This document shows positions 35,528 to 42,741 of a stretch of DNA of 53,898 nt, piece after piece. The stretch spans positions 1 to 53,898 of the forward strand of contig JANXMQ010000129.1 of the NCBI GenBank assembly GCA_025354565.1, given 5' to 3'. Position numbers and translations under genes: made by a program. Origin of the DNA: Akkermansiaceae bacterium. GTDB taxonomy: Bacteria > Verrucomicrobiota > Verrucomicrobiia > Verrucomicrobiales > Akkermansiaceae. The notes under the pieces are model-generated. The model saw nothing but the letters and a program-made list of their open reading frames with translations, had not been told where the DNA came from and made no database searches. Every line of letters starts with the position of its first letter. The first letter of the stretch is position 1.

Positions 35528-36316
35528 CGGTAAGGCATGCCGGTTAGAGGGTATGGTTCGTGAGGTTCATTTCATTTTCGTCTAGGGGTGATTTTTGACG
35601 TCGTTTAAGGGCATGATTGCGGGGTGCAGGGAGTGATAAGGCGGTTTGAGGCAAGTTCGGTTGCAGCGCTTCTGGCTAGAAGTAAGGGATTTTCCTTCGA
35701 GGGACATTCCTTTCGCTAGACAAGTGCCATCCTTGAAGAAAGCGCGTCATTTTGGGAAAGCAACAAATTCCAATGCCCCGCTCGGGAGGTAAGGCAACGG
35801 GAACGCAACGTTTCCTTCGCCCCCCATGCGACATCCAAGCCTCTCGTCTTCTGCGTAGGGGAGCCAAAGGATGTTGTGCTGCCGTCGAATCGATGTCAGA
35901 GCAAGCACATGTGCGAATGCACACCCTTGGTGCGTTACCTTCGCCAATTGTAGGTTTTGTTTTCACACGTGGACTTGCAACTCGCCCGCATCGGGCGCGA
36001 CCAGAATCAGAACCCGTCGTTAGGTGGTTGCAAAGTCCCTGCGGGCTAGGCTGCCCGACATTGGCTGAAGTGCCTGCATGCTCGGATCTCTCGGGAGCCT
36101 TACGCACATGAGTCACTCCCATATCTTAGGACATCAGTTTGGCGAGGGCCCACCGATGTCAGTCGACGCGAATGTGAAGATGCTTATCCCTGACGGATTT
36201 CTGACAAAACGGTGCCATCCAGTGCGAGACAATGCGACCTCAACCGAATCCACAAACGCAAAACCGATCATGAAAACGAACCAGAACGCAGCAATTACTG
36301 CAATCCCACTAAGGGG
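35528..36316. other. 790-bp stretch between the GH130 gene and tRNA-Ser
   Basis: No established gene. One frame at 35747-35947 is listed separately as doubtful. The remainder is moderately GC-rich with small hairpins such as CCCGCATCGGGCG near 35977, but I recognise no RNA family. This is where an island edge next to the tRNA would be expected. Confidence 0.4.
35747..35947 (-). CDS. Doubtful short ORF
   Basis: A 66-residue frame starting with TTG: it reads AKVTHQGCAFAHVLALTS, then HNILWLPYAEDERLGCRMGG and ends with PYLPSGALEFVAFPK. The sequence has protein-like character but no family match, no signal peptide and no Shine-Dalgarno site. It may be part of a decayed gene whose upstream section is lost in out-of-frame sequence. 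Confidence 0.25.
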   Translation of the reverse strand: MAKVTHQGCAFAHVLALTSIRRQHNILWLPYAEDERLGCRMGGEGNVAFPLPYLPSGALEFVAFPK

Positions 36317-36401
36317 CGGAGGGGGTGGGATTCGAACCCACGGGACCTTGCGGCCCTCCAGTTTTCAAGACTGGCGCAATCGACCACTCTACCACCCCTC
36401 C
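36317..36401 (-). tRNA. tRNA-Ser (anticodon UGA)
   Basis: 85 nt on the minus strand. The acceptor stem GGAGGGG pairs with CCCCTCC; the anticodon stem-loop CAGTCTTGAAAACTG exposes TGA; a long variable arm (GGGCCGCAAGGTCCC) is typical of class II serine tRNAs; the T arm is GTGGG-TTCGAAT-CCCAC. The discriminator base is G, and the CCA end is not encoded. The 3' end faces the accessory region at lower coordinates. Confidence 0.96.
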
Positions 36402-36424
36402 GGGTCCGGCGATCCGGTAGCGGT

Positions 36425-36454
36425 TTTATATGCGTGAATTGCGGGCGATGGCAA
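36425..36454 (-). promoter_or_regulatory. Promoter of the tRNA-Ser gene
   Basis: On the minus strand TTGCCA (36449-36454) and TATAAA (36425-36430) are separated by 18 bp, and the -10 box lies 23 bp upstream of the tRNA 5' end. This matches a sigma70-type promoter with a short leader. Confidence 0.5.
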
Positions 36455-36621
36455 GCGTTCTTGCAATCCATGAAAAACAGAATGTCGCAACACGACTTTG
36501 TGGAGGCCGGAGAGGGTCGGTTTCGTCGGGACATTTTTTGAGGGGCTCTCAACTTCAATTGAAAAACTGCTGGATTCACGGCGAAGAGTGGTTATATTGA
36601 GTCGGCCATAGCCAAATTATT

Positions 36622-36894
36622 ATGAAATCAAAAAAGAACCTCACTCGCTTCACCTACGAAACTTCAGCCTTTGAAGGATGGCGTCTCAGTATCAGCCGGG
36701 CCGGCAGTTCCTTCACCCGTTATTTTCCAGACAAGAAATTCGGTGGCGGGCCGAAATCTCTAGCCGCCGCAGAGAAAAGCCTAGCCGACATCAAAGCCTT
36801 GATCGAAGGCTCCAAGCGCGTCGATGGCAAGCTCAGCCCCTCGACCATCAGCAAGGCTGAAAAGCTCCTCAAGGAAGCCATTCCAAAAGCGTAA
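36622..36894 (+). CDS. Small AP2-like DNA-binding-type protein
   Basis: 90 residues, ATG at 36622. The central part (FEGWRLSISRAGSSFTRYF, then FGGGPKSLAAAEKSLADI) follows the three-stranded sheet plus helix pattern of AP2-type DNA-binding domains, where a GW-x-V/L-x-I strand is followed by a K/R-rich strand and an ALAAA helix. The remaining C-terminus is lysine-rich and helical. AP2 folds occur in phage integrases and homing nucleases, but here no catalytic domain follows. Likely a small DNA-binding protein (inference). Confidence 0.65.
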   Translation: MKSKKNLTRFTYETSAFEGWRLSISRAGSSFTRYFPDKKFGGGPKSLAAAEKSLADIKALIEGSKRVDGKLSPSTISKAEKLLKEAIPKA

Positions 36895-37050
36895 ACGTCA
36901 CGGAGTCCATCCGCGAAGATAGTGTCTAGTTGTGGTCGCACGCTGGGACTGCCGCTAGGCTGGTAGCCATACCAAGCGGATCATTTTCAATGCGGCTTGA
37001 AGCAGCCTCCGACTCCCGAGGGGTCTTAGACTGTTTGTTTCCGAGCTGGA

Positions 37051-38055
37051 TCAGCGCGGACTCGTTGAACCCATCAGAAAGTCGGCGATGACCATGCGGT
37101 GATCGCTGTTCCGCGTAGTCACGGCGAGGCTGCGGACAGGAATGAAATGTTGTGTGGCGTAGAGGTGATCGATGCGGAGAATGGGGAACCGTCGGTGGAA
37201 AGTATCGCCCCAGCCGGTGCCGACAGAGGAAAAGGCATCGACAAAGTCGCGGGAGAGTTGGCGGTGGACGATGTCTGAGGCTGGGGCGTTGAAATCGCCA
37301 CCGAAGAGCGTGGGGGTGTCGGGAAATTTGGTGGTTTGTTCGAGGATCTGGCGGGTGAGCGAGAGTTCATTTTCACGGATGACGCGGTTGTTCCTGTGGG
37401 TCACCCAAGCGGCTTTGGTCCAGAGTCGCAGATCCGTGGCAGCGGTCAGGAGGTGGACGTTGACGACCTCGATTTCCTCACCGCTGGGAAGTAGGATGGT
37501 CAGTTGTTCGTCGCGCTGATTTGGATTGCGAATTTCGCGTTGGATTTTCCAACGGGTGACAAGTCCGTTCGTTTGGTTCGCACGGTAGTCGCCCCGGCCA
37601 CCGTAGAGTACATCCGCAATTTCGCGGACTTGATGGGGATAGATGTCTTGCAAGAGGACAATGTCTGGCTGCCAGACAGAGAGGTCGGGAGCGGGGCTGC
37701 CGTATTTGAATAAGGCGCAGTTTAGCGTGATGACGCGGATGACGGTCTTGCCTTGGTAGGGTTCCGCTGGGCCGGGGAGAGGGGGAGATTTTCCGAAATT
37801 CTCCAGTCCCGACTTCTCGTCCGCACCGACTAACAAAGTGATGACCCAGACTCCCGTCATGATGAGGGATAGCGAGGCCCGCAGGAAATAAAAAGCCGCG
37901 CAAGATAGCAGCAGCCCGAAGCCACCCCAAAGCCAGATTGGCACCACGGTGAAGGCTGCGAAGATATCTGGCTGTCGCGCGAAACAATAGATCGTGAAGA
38001 TGTGCAGCAGCAGGGAAGTCCCCACGAGAATCCATCCTAGGCGGCGGCGGAACAT
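37051..38055 (-). CDS. Membrane-anchored endonuclease/exonuclease/phosphatase (EEP) family protein
   Basis: 334 residues from the ATG at 38055. Three hydrophobic helices (about 5-85) anchor a C-terminal EEP domain: TLNCALFKYG, DIVLLQDIYPHQ (Asp replaces the usual Glu), GGDFNAPASD, and the two final catalytic blocks ILRIDHLYA and NSDHRMVIADF. Such proteins cleave phosphodiesters or phosphomonoesters of nucleic acids, lipids or sugars; this layout with N-terminal helices is common and its substrate unknown. A GTG at 38094 overlaps the ybaB stop as GTGA and would add 13 residues that come from a repeat (see 38056-38095). Confidence 0.85.
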   Translation of the reverse strand: MFRRRLGWILVGTSLLLHIFTIYCFARQPDIFAAFTVVPIWLWGGFGLLLSCAAFYFLRASLSLIMTGVWVITLLVGADEKSGLENFGKSPPLPGPAEPYQGKTVIRVITLNCALFKYGSPAPDLSVWQPDIVLLQDIYPHQVREIADVLYGGRGDYRANQTNGLVTRWKIQREIRNPNQRDEQLTILLPSGEEIEVVNVHLLTAATDLRLWTKAAWVTHRNNRVIRENELSLTRQILEQTTKFPDTPTLFGGDFNAPASDIVHRQLSRDFVDAFSSVGTGWGDTFHRRFPILRIDHLYATQHFIPVRSLAVTTRNSDHRMVIADFLMGSTSPR

Positions 38056-38095
38056 GGGGATTTGAAATTTGAGATCTCGGATTTGAAATTTCACA
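38056..38095. repeat. Short AT-rich repeat between ybaB and the EEP gene
   Basis: The unit GATTTGAAATTT occurs twice (around 38063 and 38079) about a central GAGATCTC, making the whole 40-bp segment nearly symmetrical. It translates in frame as a repeated KFQI, which explains the artificial start extension of the following gene. AT content is far above that of the flanks. Probably a small interspersed repeat. Confidence 0.5.
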
Positions 38096-38396
38096 TCCCC
38101 GGAATGCCGAGGCCGCCGGTGAGTTTTTTCATTTCCGCTGCGGACTTTTCCCTGCCCTTGGCGAGGGCTTCTTGGACGCCTTTGAGCACAAGGTCTTCGA
38201 GGAACTCAGCATCGGATGGGTCGATGACGGAGGGGTCGATTTTGATGGCCAGGACATCGCCCGCGCAAGTGGCGATGACGTGGACCTTGCCGCCGCCGAC
38301 GGTGGCTTCGACGGTCTGGATGGCGAGTTCTTCTTGTTTCGCGGCAAGCCCGGCCTGCATTTGCTGGGCTTGTTTCATGAGTTTCTGGATGTTCAT
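38091..38396 (-). CDS. ybaB: YbaB/EbfC nucleoid-associated protein
   Basis: 101 residues, full length for the family. MNIQKLMKQAQQMQAGLAAK is the helical arm, and ATVGGGKVHVIATCAGDVLAI, the central sheet, with the second helix (EDLVLKGVQEALAKG). YbaB dimers bind DNA and organise the nucleoid. It lies downstream of dnaX as in many bacteria, but here with a dioxygenase-like gene between them. Confidence 0.95.
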   Translation of the reverse strand: MNIQKLMKQAQQMQAGLAAKQEELAIQTVEATVGGGKVHVIATCAGDVLAIKIDPSVIDPSDAEFLEDLVLKGVQEALAKGREKSAAEMKKLTGGLGIPGM

Positions 38397-38421
38397 TGGG
38401 AGTTTGATTGGAAGTTATAGC

Positions 38422-39078
38422 TTATAGTGTGCGATGCCAAATTTCCGGGATGCGTTCGCCGGAATAGTAAACAAAGTGGAGGATTCGTCGATGCTTTGGT
38501 GCGGTGGCTTGCGAGGAAGCATGAAGTGTGAGTGGACGCATCAGGAGGGCGTCGCTTTTTTTCGCCAGACAAGCAACCTCACCGTGGGAGATAACATGGT
38601 TTTGAATTTCAGCAGTTTTCAAAATCCCATGACGATGAGTGCCGGGAGCGACGCGCAGTGGACCGTTCGTCTCATCGCAGTCGTCCAGATGAAGGCGAAC
38701 GACTAGCAATTGTTTTAAAACGGATAAGGGAGGACGGGCGTAATGGATTCCGTCTTTGAGGCATGGGAGGTGGAAATCTTCGGCGACGACTTTGTGGGCG
38801 AATGGAAACATCAAATCCTGATGCCATGTGACTTTCCAGTTAGTGGACGGTGTTTTATCGAAAGTGATTGCTTGAATCGCCACGGCCTCCTTTGCCAAAT
38901 GACCGGCGGGCGTGAGTTCTTCCCTGAGTTGAGTTGCTGTTTGCCGGACGAGAGGGTGATCAAGCAGGCAGCGCTCTCCAGCGCGATTCGCATGAAAAAG
39001 CGCGTCTTGGAGAGCACCCAGTGATTCGGAGGAAACGCTGGTTGGAACGATGCAAAATCCTTGATTTTGTAAATTCAT
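38422..39078 (-). CDS. Phytanoyl-CoA dioxygenase-like protein
   Basis: 218 residues. The double-stranded beta-helix of Fe(II)/2-oxoglutarate-dependent dioxygenases is visible: HxD in VTWHQDLMFPF, the 2-oxoglutarate region with VRLHLDDCDETNGPLRV and the distal His in LTLHASSQATAP, followed by RRILHFVY. PGTHRHG is the family's PGSH-like motif. Substrate unknown; related enzymes hydroxylate a wide range of lipids, amino acids and secondary metabolites. It lies between dnaX and ybaB in the same direction. Confidence 0.88.
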   Translation of the reverse strand: MNLQNQGFCIVPTSVSSESLGALQDALFHANRAGERCLLDHPLVRQTATQLREELTPAGHLAKEAVAIQAITFDKTPSTNWKVTWHQDLMFPFAHKVVAEDFHLPCLKDGIHYARPPLSVLKQLLVVRLHLDDCDETNGPLRVAPGTHRHGILKTAEIQNHVISHGEVACLAKKSDALLMRPLTLHASSQATAPKHRRILHFVYYSGERIPEIWHRTL

Positions 39079-39138
39079 CGTCCTGTCGAGCGCGTTAATT
39101 CTTCTAACGTAATGCTTGCAGATGGGGTTGTTTCCATT

Positions 39139-40620
39139 TCAGTTCAGCACTTTGCCTTCGAATTTCACGAGGGCGGCTTGGATGAGGGGGTCGTTGTGGA
39201 AGGGATCTTCGACAGGGGCCGGGGGCGCAGGTGGGGCGGCTTTGGGTTCCTCGGCGGGCTTGTCGTTTTTCCACGGTGGTGGCTCGGCGGCGGGGATTTC
39301 GCTGTCTTCGGGAGCGGCCGCGATGAGGGAGTCGAGGCCTGACATCCCGCCGGATGGACGGGGCTTGGGAGTTTGGGCGATGACTTGCTCCGAGGCGGGC
39401 TTTTGCGCAACGGGGAGCGGGGTGGGGGATTTTTCGGAAACTGGGGCCGGCGTTTGGAGATCGCCGCCACTTGGGGAGGTGAGTAGGTCGGCGCCGCGAG
39501 TGAGGACTTTGATAACGTCGGTTAGCCGCACATCGCCGAGGGATTGGATGGCCTTAATGACGCCGAGTTCGAAATGGAGGCGCTTGTTCGTCGCCCATTT
39601 CATTCGGCCTTCGGTCTCGGCGAAGACGTCGATGGCGGCGAGGATGCGGTCGGGCGGGTATTCGTCGGCAGCGGCTAACAGCGCGGTCCAGAGGTGGGCG
39701 GGGATGCCTTCGCCGTCGGCGGCGGGATCGAGCTTGGCGACTAACAGGGCACGCAGGCAGCCGATGAGTTCGCCGAGGAGTTGGGAGAGTTCTCGCCCGC
39801 TTTCGGCTTCCTTCTGGATGAGTGAGAGGGCCGCAGGGTTGTCGCGAGCGAGCAGGGTTTGGGTGAGGGAGGCGACTTTTTCGCGGGAAGTGAAGCCGAA
39901 TACATCGAGAACGTTGGCTTCGTTGATGCTGTCGCCGCAGAAGGAGACGAGTTGATCTAACATCGACTGGGCGTCGCGCATTCCGCCGTCCGCGCCCTTG
40001 GCGATGGCCCAGGCGGCGGTTTCATCGAGAGTGATACCTTCGAGGCTGGCAATGTGGAGGAGGTGGGCGGAGATGGTTTCCGTGGGGATCGGGCGGAGGT
40101 CGAAGCGCTGGCAGCGGGAGAGGATGGTGGGGAGGATTTTGTTCGCCTCGGTGGTAGCGAAGATGAATTTTACATGCGGCGGCGGTTCTTCGAGCGTCTT
40201 GAGCAGTGCATTGAAGGCGGCATTCGAGAGCATGTGGACCTCGTCGATGTAGAAGATTTTGAACTGCCCCCGCGCCGGGGCGAAGCGGACGGACTCGCGG
40301 AGGTCGCGGACTTGCTCGACACCGTTGTTAGAAGCGCCGTCGATTTCGAGAACATCCAACGAGCGGCCTTCCGCGATTTCGATGCAGACGTCCTCATCCG
40401 GGTCGAAATCTGCTTTCGGGCCAGCGGTGCAGTTGAGTGCCTTGGCGAGGATGCGGGCGGTGGAGGTCTTTCCGGTGCCTCGCGGCCCGACGAAAAGATA
40501 GGCGTGGGCCAGGCGCTTTTGGGCGATGGCATTACGTAGGGTCCTTACGACGTGGTCCTGTCCGAGGACATCGTCGAAGGTTTTGGGTCGGTATTTCCGG
40601 GCGAAGACCTGATAGCTCAC
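39139..40620 (-). CDS. dnaX: DNA polymerase III subunit gamma/tau
   Basis: 493 residues. AAA+ clamp-loader features: QVFARKYRPKTFDDVLGQ N-terminus, Walker A GPRGTGKTS (45-53), Walker B FYIDEVHML, sensor 1 IFATTEANKI, and the lid and collar regions. The C-terminal part (about 370-493) is Pro/Ala/Lys-rich as in tau linkers and short. Of the four zinc-site cysteines in Escherichia coli DnaX only two remain (Cys64 and Cys79); the middle two are Asp and Glu. It loads the beta clamp during replication. Confidence 0.95.
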   Translation of the reverse strand: MSYQVFARKYRPKTFDDVLGQDHVVRTLRNAIAQKRLAHAYLFVGPRGTGKTSTARILAKALNCTAGPKADFDPDEDVCIEIAEGRSLDVLEIDGASNNGVEQVRDLRESVRFAPARGQFKIFYIDEVHMLSNAAFNALLKTLEEPPPHVKFIFATTEANKILPTILSRCQRFDLRPIPTETISAHLLHIASLEGITLDETAAWAIAKGADGGMRDAQSMLDQLVSFCGDSINEANVLDVFGFTSREKVASLTQTLLARDNPAALSLIQKEAESGRELSQLLGELIGCLRALLVAKLDPAADGEGIPAHLWTALLAAADEYPPDRILAAIDVFAETEGRMKWATNKRLHFELGVIKAIQSLGDVRLTDVIKVLTRGADLLTSPSGGDLQTPAPVSEKSPTPLPVAQKPASEQVIAQTPKPRPSGGMSGLDSLIAAAPEDSEIPAAEPPPWKNDKPAEEPKAAPPAPPAPVEDPFHNDPLIQAALVKFEGKVLN

Positions 40621-40787
40621 GGGCGGAGTGTATGGATGGCGGCGGGTTTGTCATGGCCGAGTTTTGCGGAAACGTAAAAATTGCAGGCGAAATTTCCTCG
40701 ATGAGCTTAGACTTGCATTTGAAGCGATTTCCCTCCAATCTGAAACCCATTCATGGTCATCGTCTGCTGCTTCTTGAAATTCGCGTC

Positions 40788-41678
40788 ATGGTTCCATTTT
40801 ATTCTCAAACCCACTTTTTGAGTCGGGCCACGCTGGTAATGTTCGCCGGGGTGGTGGCGGTGAGTGCCCAAGTGAAGCCCTCGCGCACGGCCGGGCCGCA
40901 GGTGATCGTGCCTACGGGAAGCGGTCAGGGATCGGTCGTGCCGCCTCCGGCCACGTCCACGGCGAGGATCCTTTACCCGTGGAAAACGCGGGTGACGTGT
41001 ACGATTTTCTGGATTGGCGAGCAGCCGACGGATCGGAATCCAACGCCAAATAACAAATCATCTTGGGATCAGCAGTGGCTGCTCAATTATGGTGGATGTG
41101 ATGATCCTGAGCCGTCCAAGCGTGTGGCGAACCACACGACGGGTGAGTTCCGCCCCAAGGGTTTCGTGCCAAAGCTGAATCCATTTTATGTCGCGCTTCC
41201 GTACAATGATGTACTCTGCGCCGGTCAGCACAAACTGGAGGCGTCGCGGGTGATTCCGTGGTTTTCACGGCTGAATCCGGAACCGGGCAAAACGGTTTGC
41301 AAGGGCCGCTGGGTGCAAATTTACAATGGCAGTCGGAGTTGCTATGCCCAGTGGGAGGACTGCGGGCCATGGGTGACGGATGACTGGGAGTTCGTTTTTG
41401 GCAACAAGCCGCCGAAGACGACGCAGAATGGCGCGGCGGGAATCGACTTATCCCCTGCGATTCGGGATTACCTTGGTTTGAGTTCCGGGAATAAAGTTCA
41501 CTGGCGCTTCGTGGAGGCGGGGCAGGTACCTTACGGGCCATGGAAAAAATACGGTCAGGAGACACCCGCCGAAGTCGATCCGCATAGCTTGGTCGCTCAG
41601 CAGCGCTATCTCGAATATCTGCGGAAATTGCGGGATGAGGAGTATCAGAAAAAATCCCTGAGCCAACTCCAGAATTAA
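40788..41678 (+). CDS. Secreted protein with double-psi beta-barrel-like domain
   Basis: 296 residues from the ATG at 40788, which begins a signal peptide (SRATLVMFAGVVAVSAQ). After a proline-rich stretch (to about 65) comes YPWKTRVTCTIFWIG and a long region ending in CKGRWVQIYNGSRSCYAQW, then EDCGPW, AGIDLSPAIRDYLGL and KVHWRFVEAG. The latter run (VxIYNGxRxCYAQWEDCGPW ... GIDLSPA) is like RlpA-type double-psi barrels that bind peptidoglycan, which have a GxDLSxxA motif. Four or five cysteines could form disulfides. Divergent from dnaX with 167 bp between. Earlier in-frame starts exist but lack a signal peptide. Confidence 0.75.
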   Translation: MVPFYSQTHFLSRATLVMFAGVVAVSAQVKPSRTAGPQVIVPTGSGQGSVVPPPATSTARILYPWKTRVTCTIFWIGEQPTDRNPTPNNKSSWDQQWLLNYGGCDDPEPSKRVANHTTGEFRPKGFVPKLNPFYVALPYNDVLCAGQHKLEASRVIPWFSRLNPEPGKTVCKGRWVQIYNGSRSCYAQWEDCGPWVTDDWEFVFGNKPPKTTQNGAAGIDLSPAIRDYLGLSSGNKVHWRFVEAGQVPYGPWKKYGQETPAEVDPHSLVAQQRYLEYLRKLRDEEYQKKSLSQLQN

Positions 41679-41694
41679 CCGGCAGGTGCGTCGC

Positions 41695-41823
41695 TCACGC
41701 GATGATGCGGAGCGGGATGGTGGGTTTCCAATTGCCGCGGGTGAAATCCGGGGACACTTGGGGAGTGTTAGGTAAGATGGTTACGAGTTGTCGCGGGACT
41801 TTGGCTTGGGAATGATAGGTCAC
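41695..41823 (-). CDS. Candidate 42-residue protein coupled to the znuA-like gene
   Basis: The GTG at 41821-41823 overlaps the znuA-like stop codon as GTGA, and the frame runs 42 codons (VPRQLVTILPNTPQVSPDF, GNWKPTIPLRIIA) to a TGA at 41695. The sequence has the amino-acid mix of a real protein, but there is no family match. Length alone would allow chance opening. Overlapping start and stop suggest translational coupling. Confidence 0.35.
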   Translation of the reverse strand: MTYHSQAKVPRQLVTILPNTPQVSPDFTRGNWKPTIPLRIIA

Positions 41824-42686
41824 TTTGCCAACGCTTTGACGATCGCGTCCACATTGTGATGATACATTTCGATGTAGCTTAGAATGCCCGTGCCGTCGGC
41901 GATCAACGCGTCGCCCAAGCTGATGCCGGTATCCGTCGTTAGGGTTTGCAGGAGCTTTGGATTGGATTCCTTTTCTGGAAAAATTGCGGCGACGTCATTT
42001 TTTTTCAAATCCGCGATCAACGCGGCTAGTTCATCGGGGCCGGGCATTTGCTCGTGGCTTAGACCTTGCACCGGATGCGCGGTGAATCCGAAATCCTTGC
42101 AGAAATAGTTAAATGCCGCGTGGGCAGTGGCGAGCTGGCGCTTGTTGCGGGGAATTTTTGTGATCTCGCGTCGTGTCCAGCGCTCCAGTTCGTCGAGCTG
42201 GTGCCGATAAGCATCCGCATTTTTTTGGAAAGTGGCGGCATTCTCCGGTGAGGCATTTGTTAGGGCCTTGGCGACGATGCCGGTGGCCCGGCGGAAACAT
42301 TCGATCGAGTGCCACCAGTGCGGGTCGATTTCGTGGGCGTGATCCGAGTGGTCATCGGTGCCGTTGAGCATCGGCAGCGTGGCTCCGACCTCGACCAAGG
42401 TGGCCTTGTTAGCGATGATCGCTTTCAGCTTAGGGAGATAGCCTTCCAAACCCATACCTGCGACGAGATAGAGTCTCGCCCCCTGAGCTTTTCCGAGGTC
42501 TTCGGGCTTGGGTTCAAAGTGATGAGGATCGCCATTCGGGCCGATTAGATTGACGATTTCCACCTGCGCCCCCCCGATCTGCCGGGCGAGATCTCCCAGT
42601 AGCGGATGCAGGACGGCGACTTTCAACTCCGCCGCGTAAAGGGGGATGAGGGCGAGGAGAACGATTGCGAAAAACGCACGAAACAT
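41820..42686 (-). CDS. znuA: Zinc/manganese ABC-transporter substrate-binding protein (ZnuA-like)
   Basis: 288 residues with a Sec signal peptide (RAFFAIVLLALIPLYA, cleavage after YAA). Cluster A-I metal-binding features: KVAVLHPLLGDLARQIG, GPNGDPHHFEPKPEDLG with the first His, the second His in DPHWWHS, HAAFNYFCKDFG with the third and the final acid in EKESNPKLLQTL. A His/Asp-rich patch (DDHSDHAHE) near residue 110 is a typical zinc-capture loop. No permease or ATPase gene is adjacent. The upstream 55 bp contain three CTTGC words (around 42688-42719), a possible regulator site. Confidence 0.9.
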   Translation of the reverse strand: MFRAFFAIVLLALIPLYAAELKVAVLHPLLGDLARQIGGAQVEIVNLIGPNGDPHHFEPKPEDLGKAQGARLYLVAGMGLEGYLPKLKAIIANKATLVEVGATLPMLNGTDDHSDHAHEIDPHWWHSIECFRRATGIVAKALTNASPENAATFQKNADAYRHQLDELERWTRREITKIPRNKRQLATAHAAFNYFCKDFGFTAHPVQGLSHEQMPGPDELAALIADLKKNDVAAIFPEKESNPKLLQTLTTDTGISLGDALIADGTGILSYIEMYHHNVDAIVKALAK

Positions 42687-42741
42687 GATGGCAAGTTGCC
42701 TGCAAGGGTTGTTTTTGCAAGTAATTCGCGCTATTTTCGCC

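Noticed and set aside
35528..36316. A structured RNA such as tmRNA or RNase P RNA in the gap before tRNA-Ser.
   Set aside because: Diagnostic conserved blocks of those RNAs were looked for on both strands and not found.
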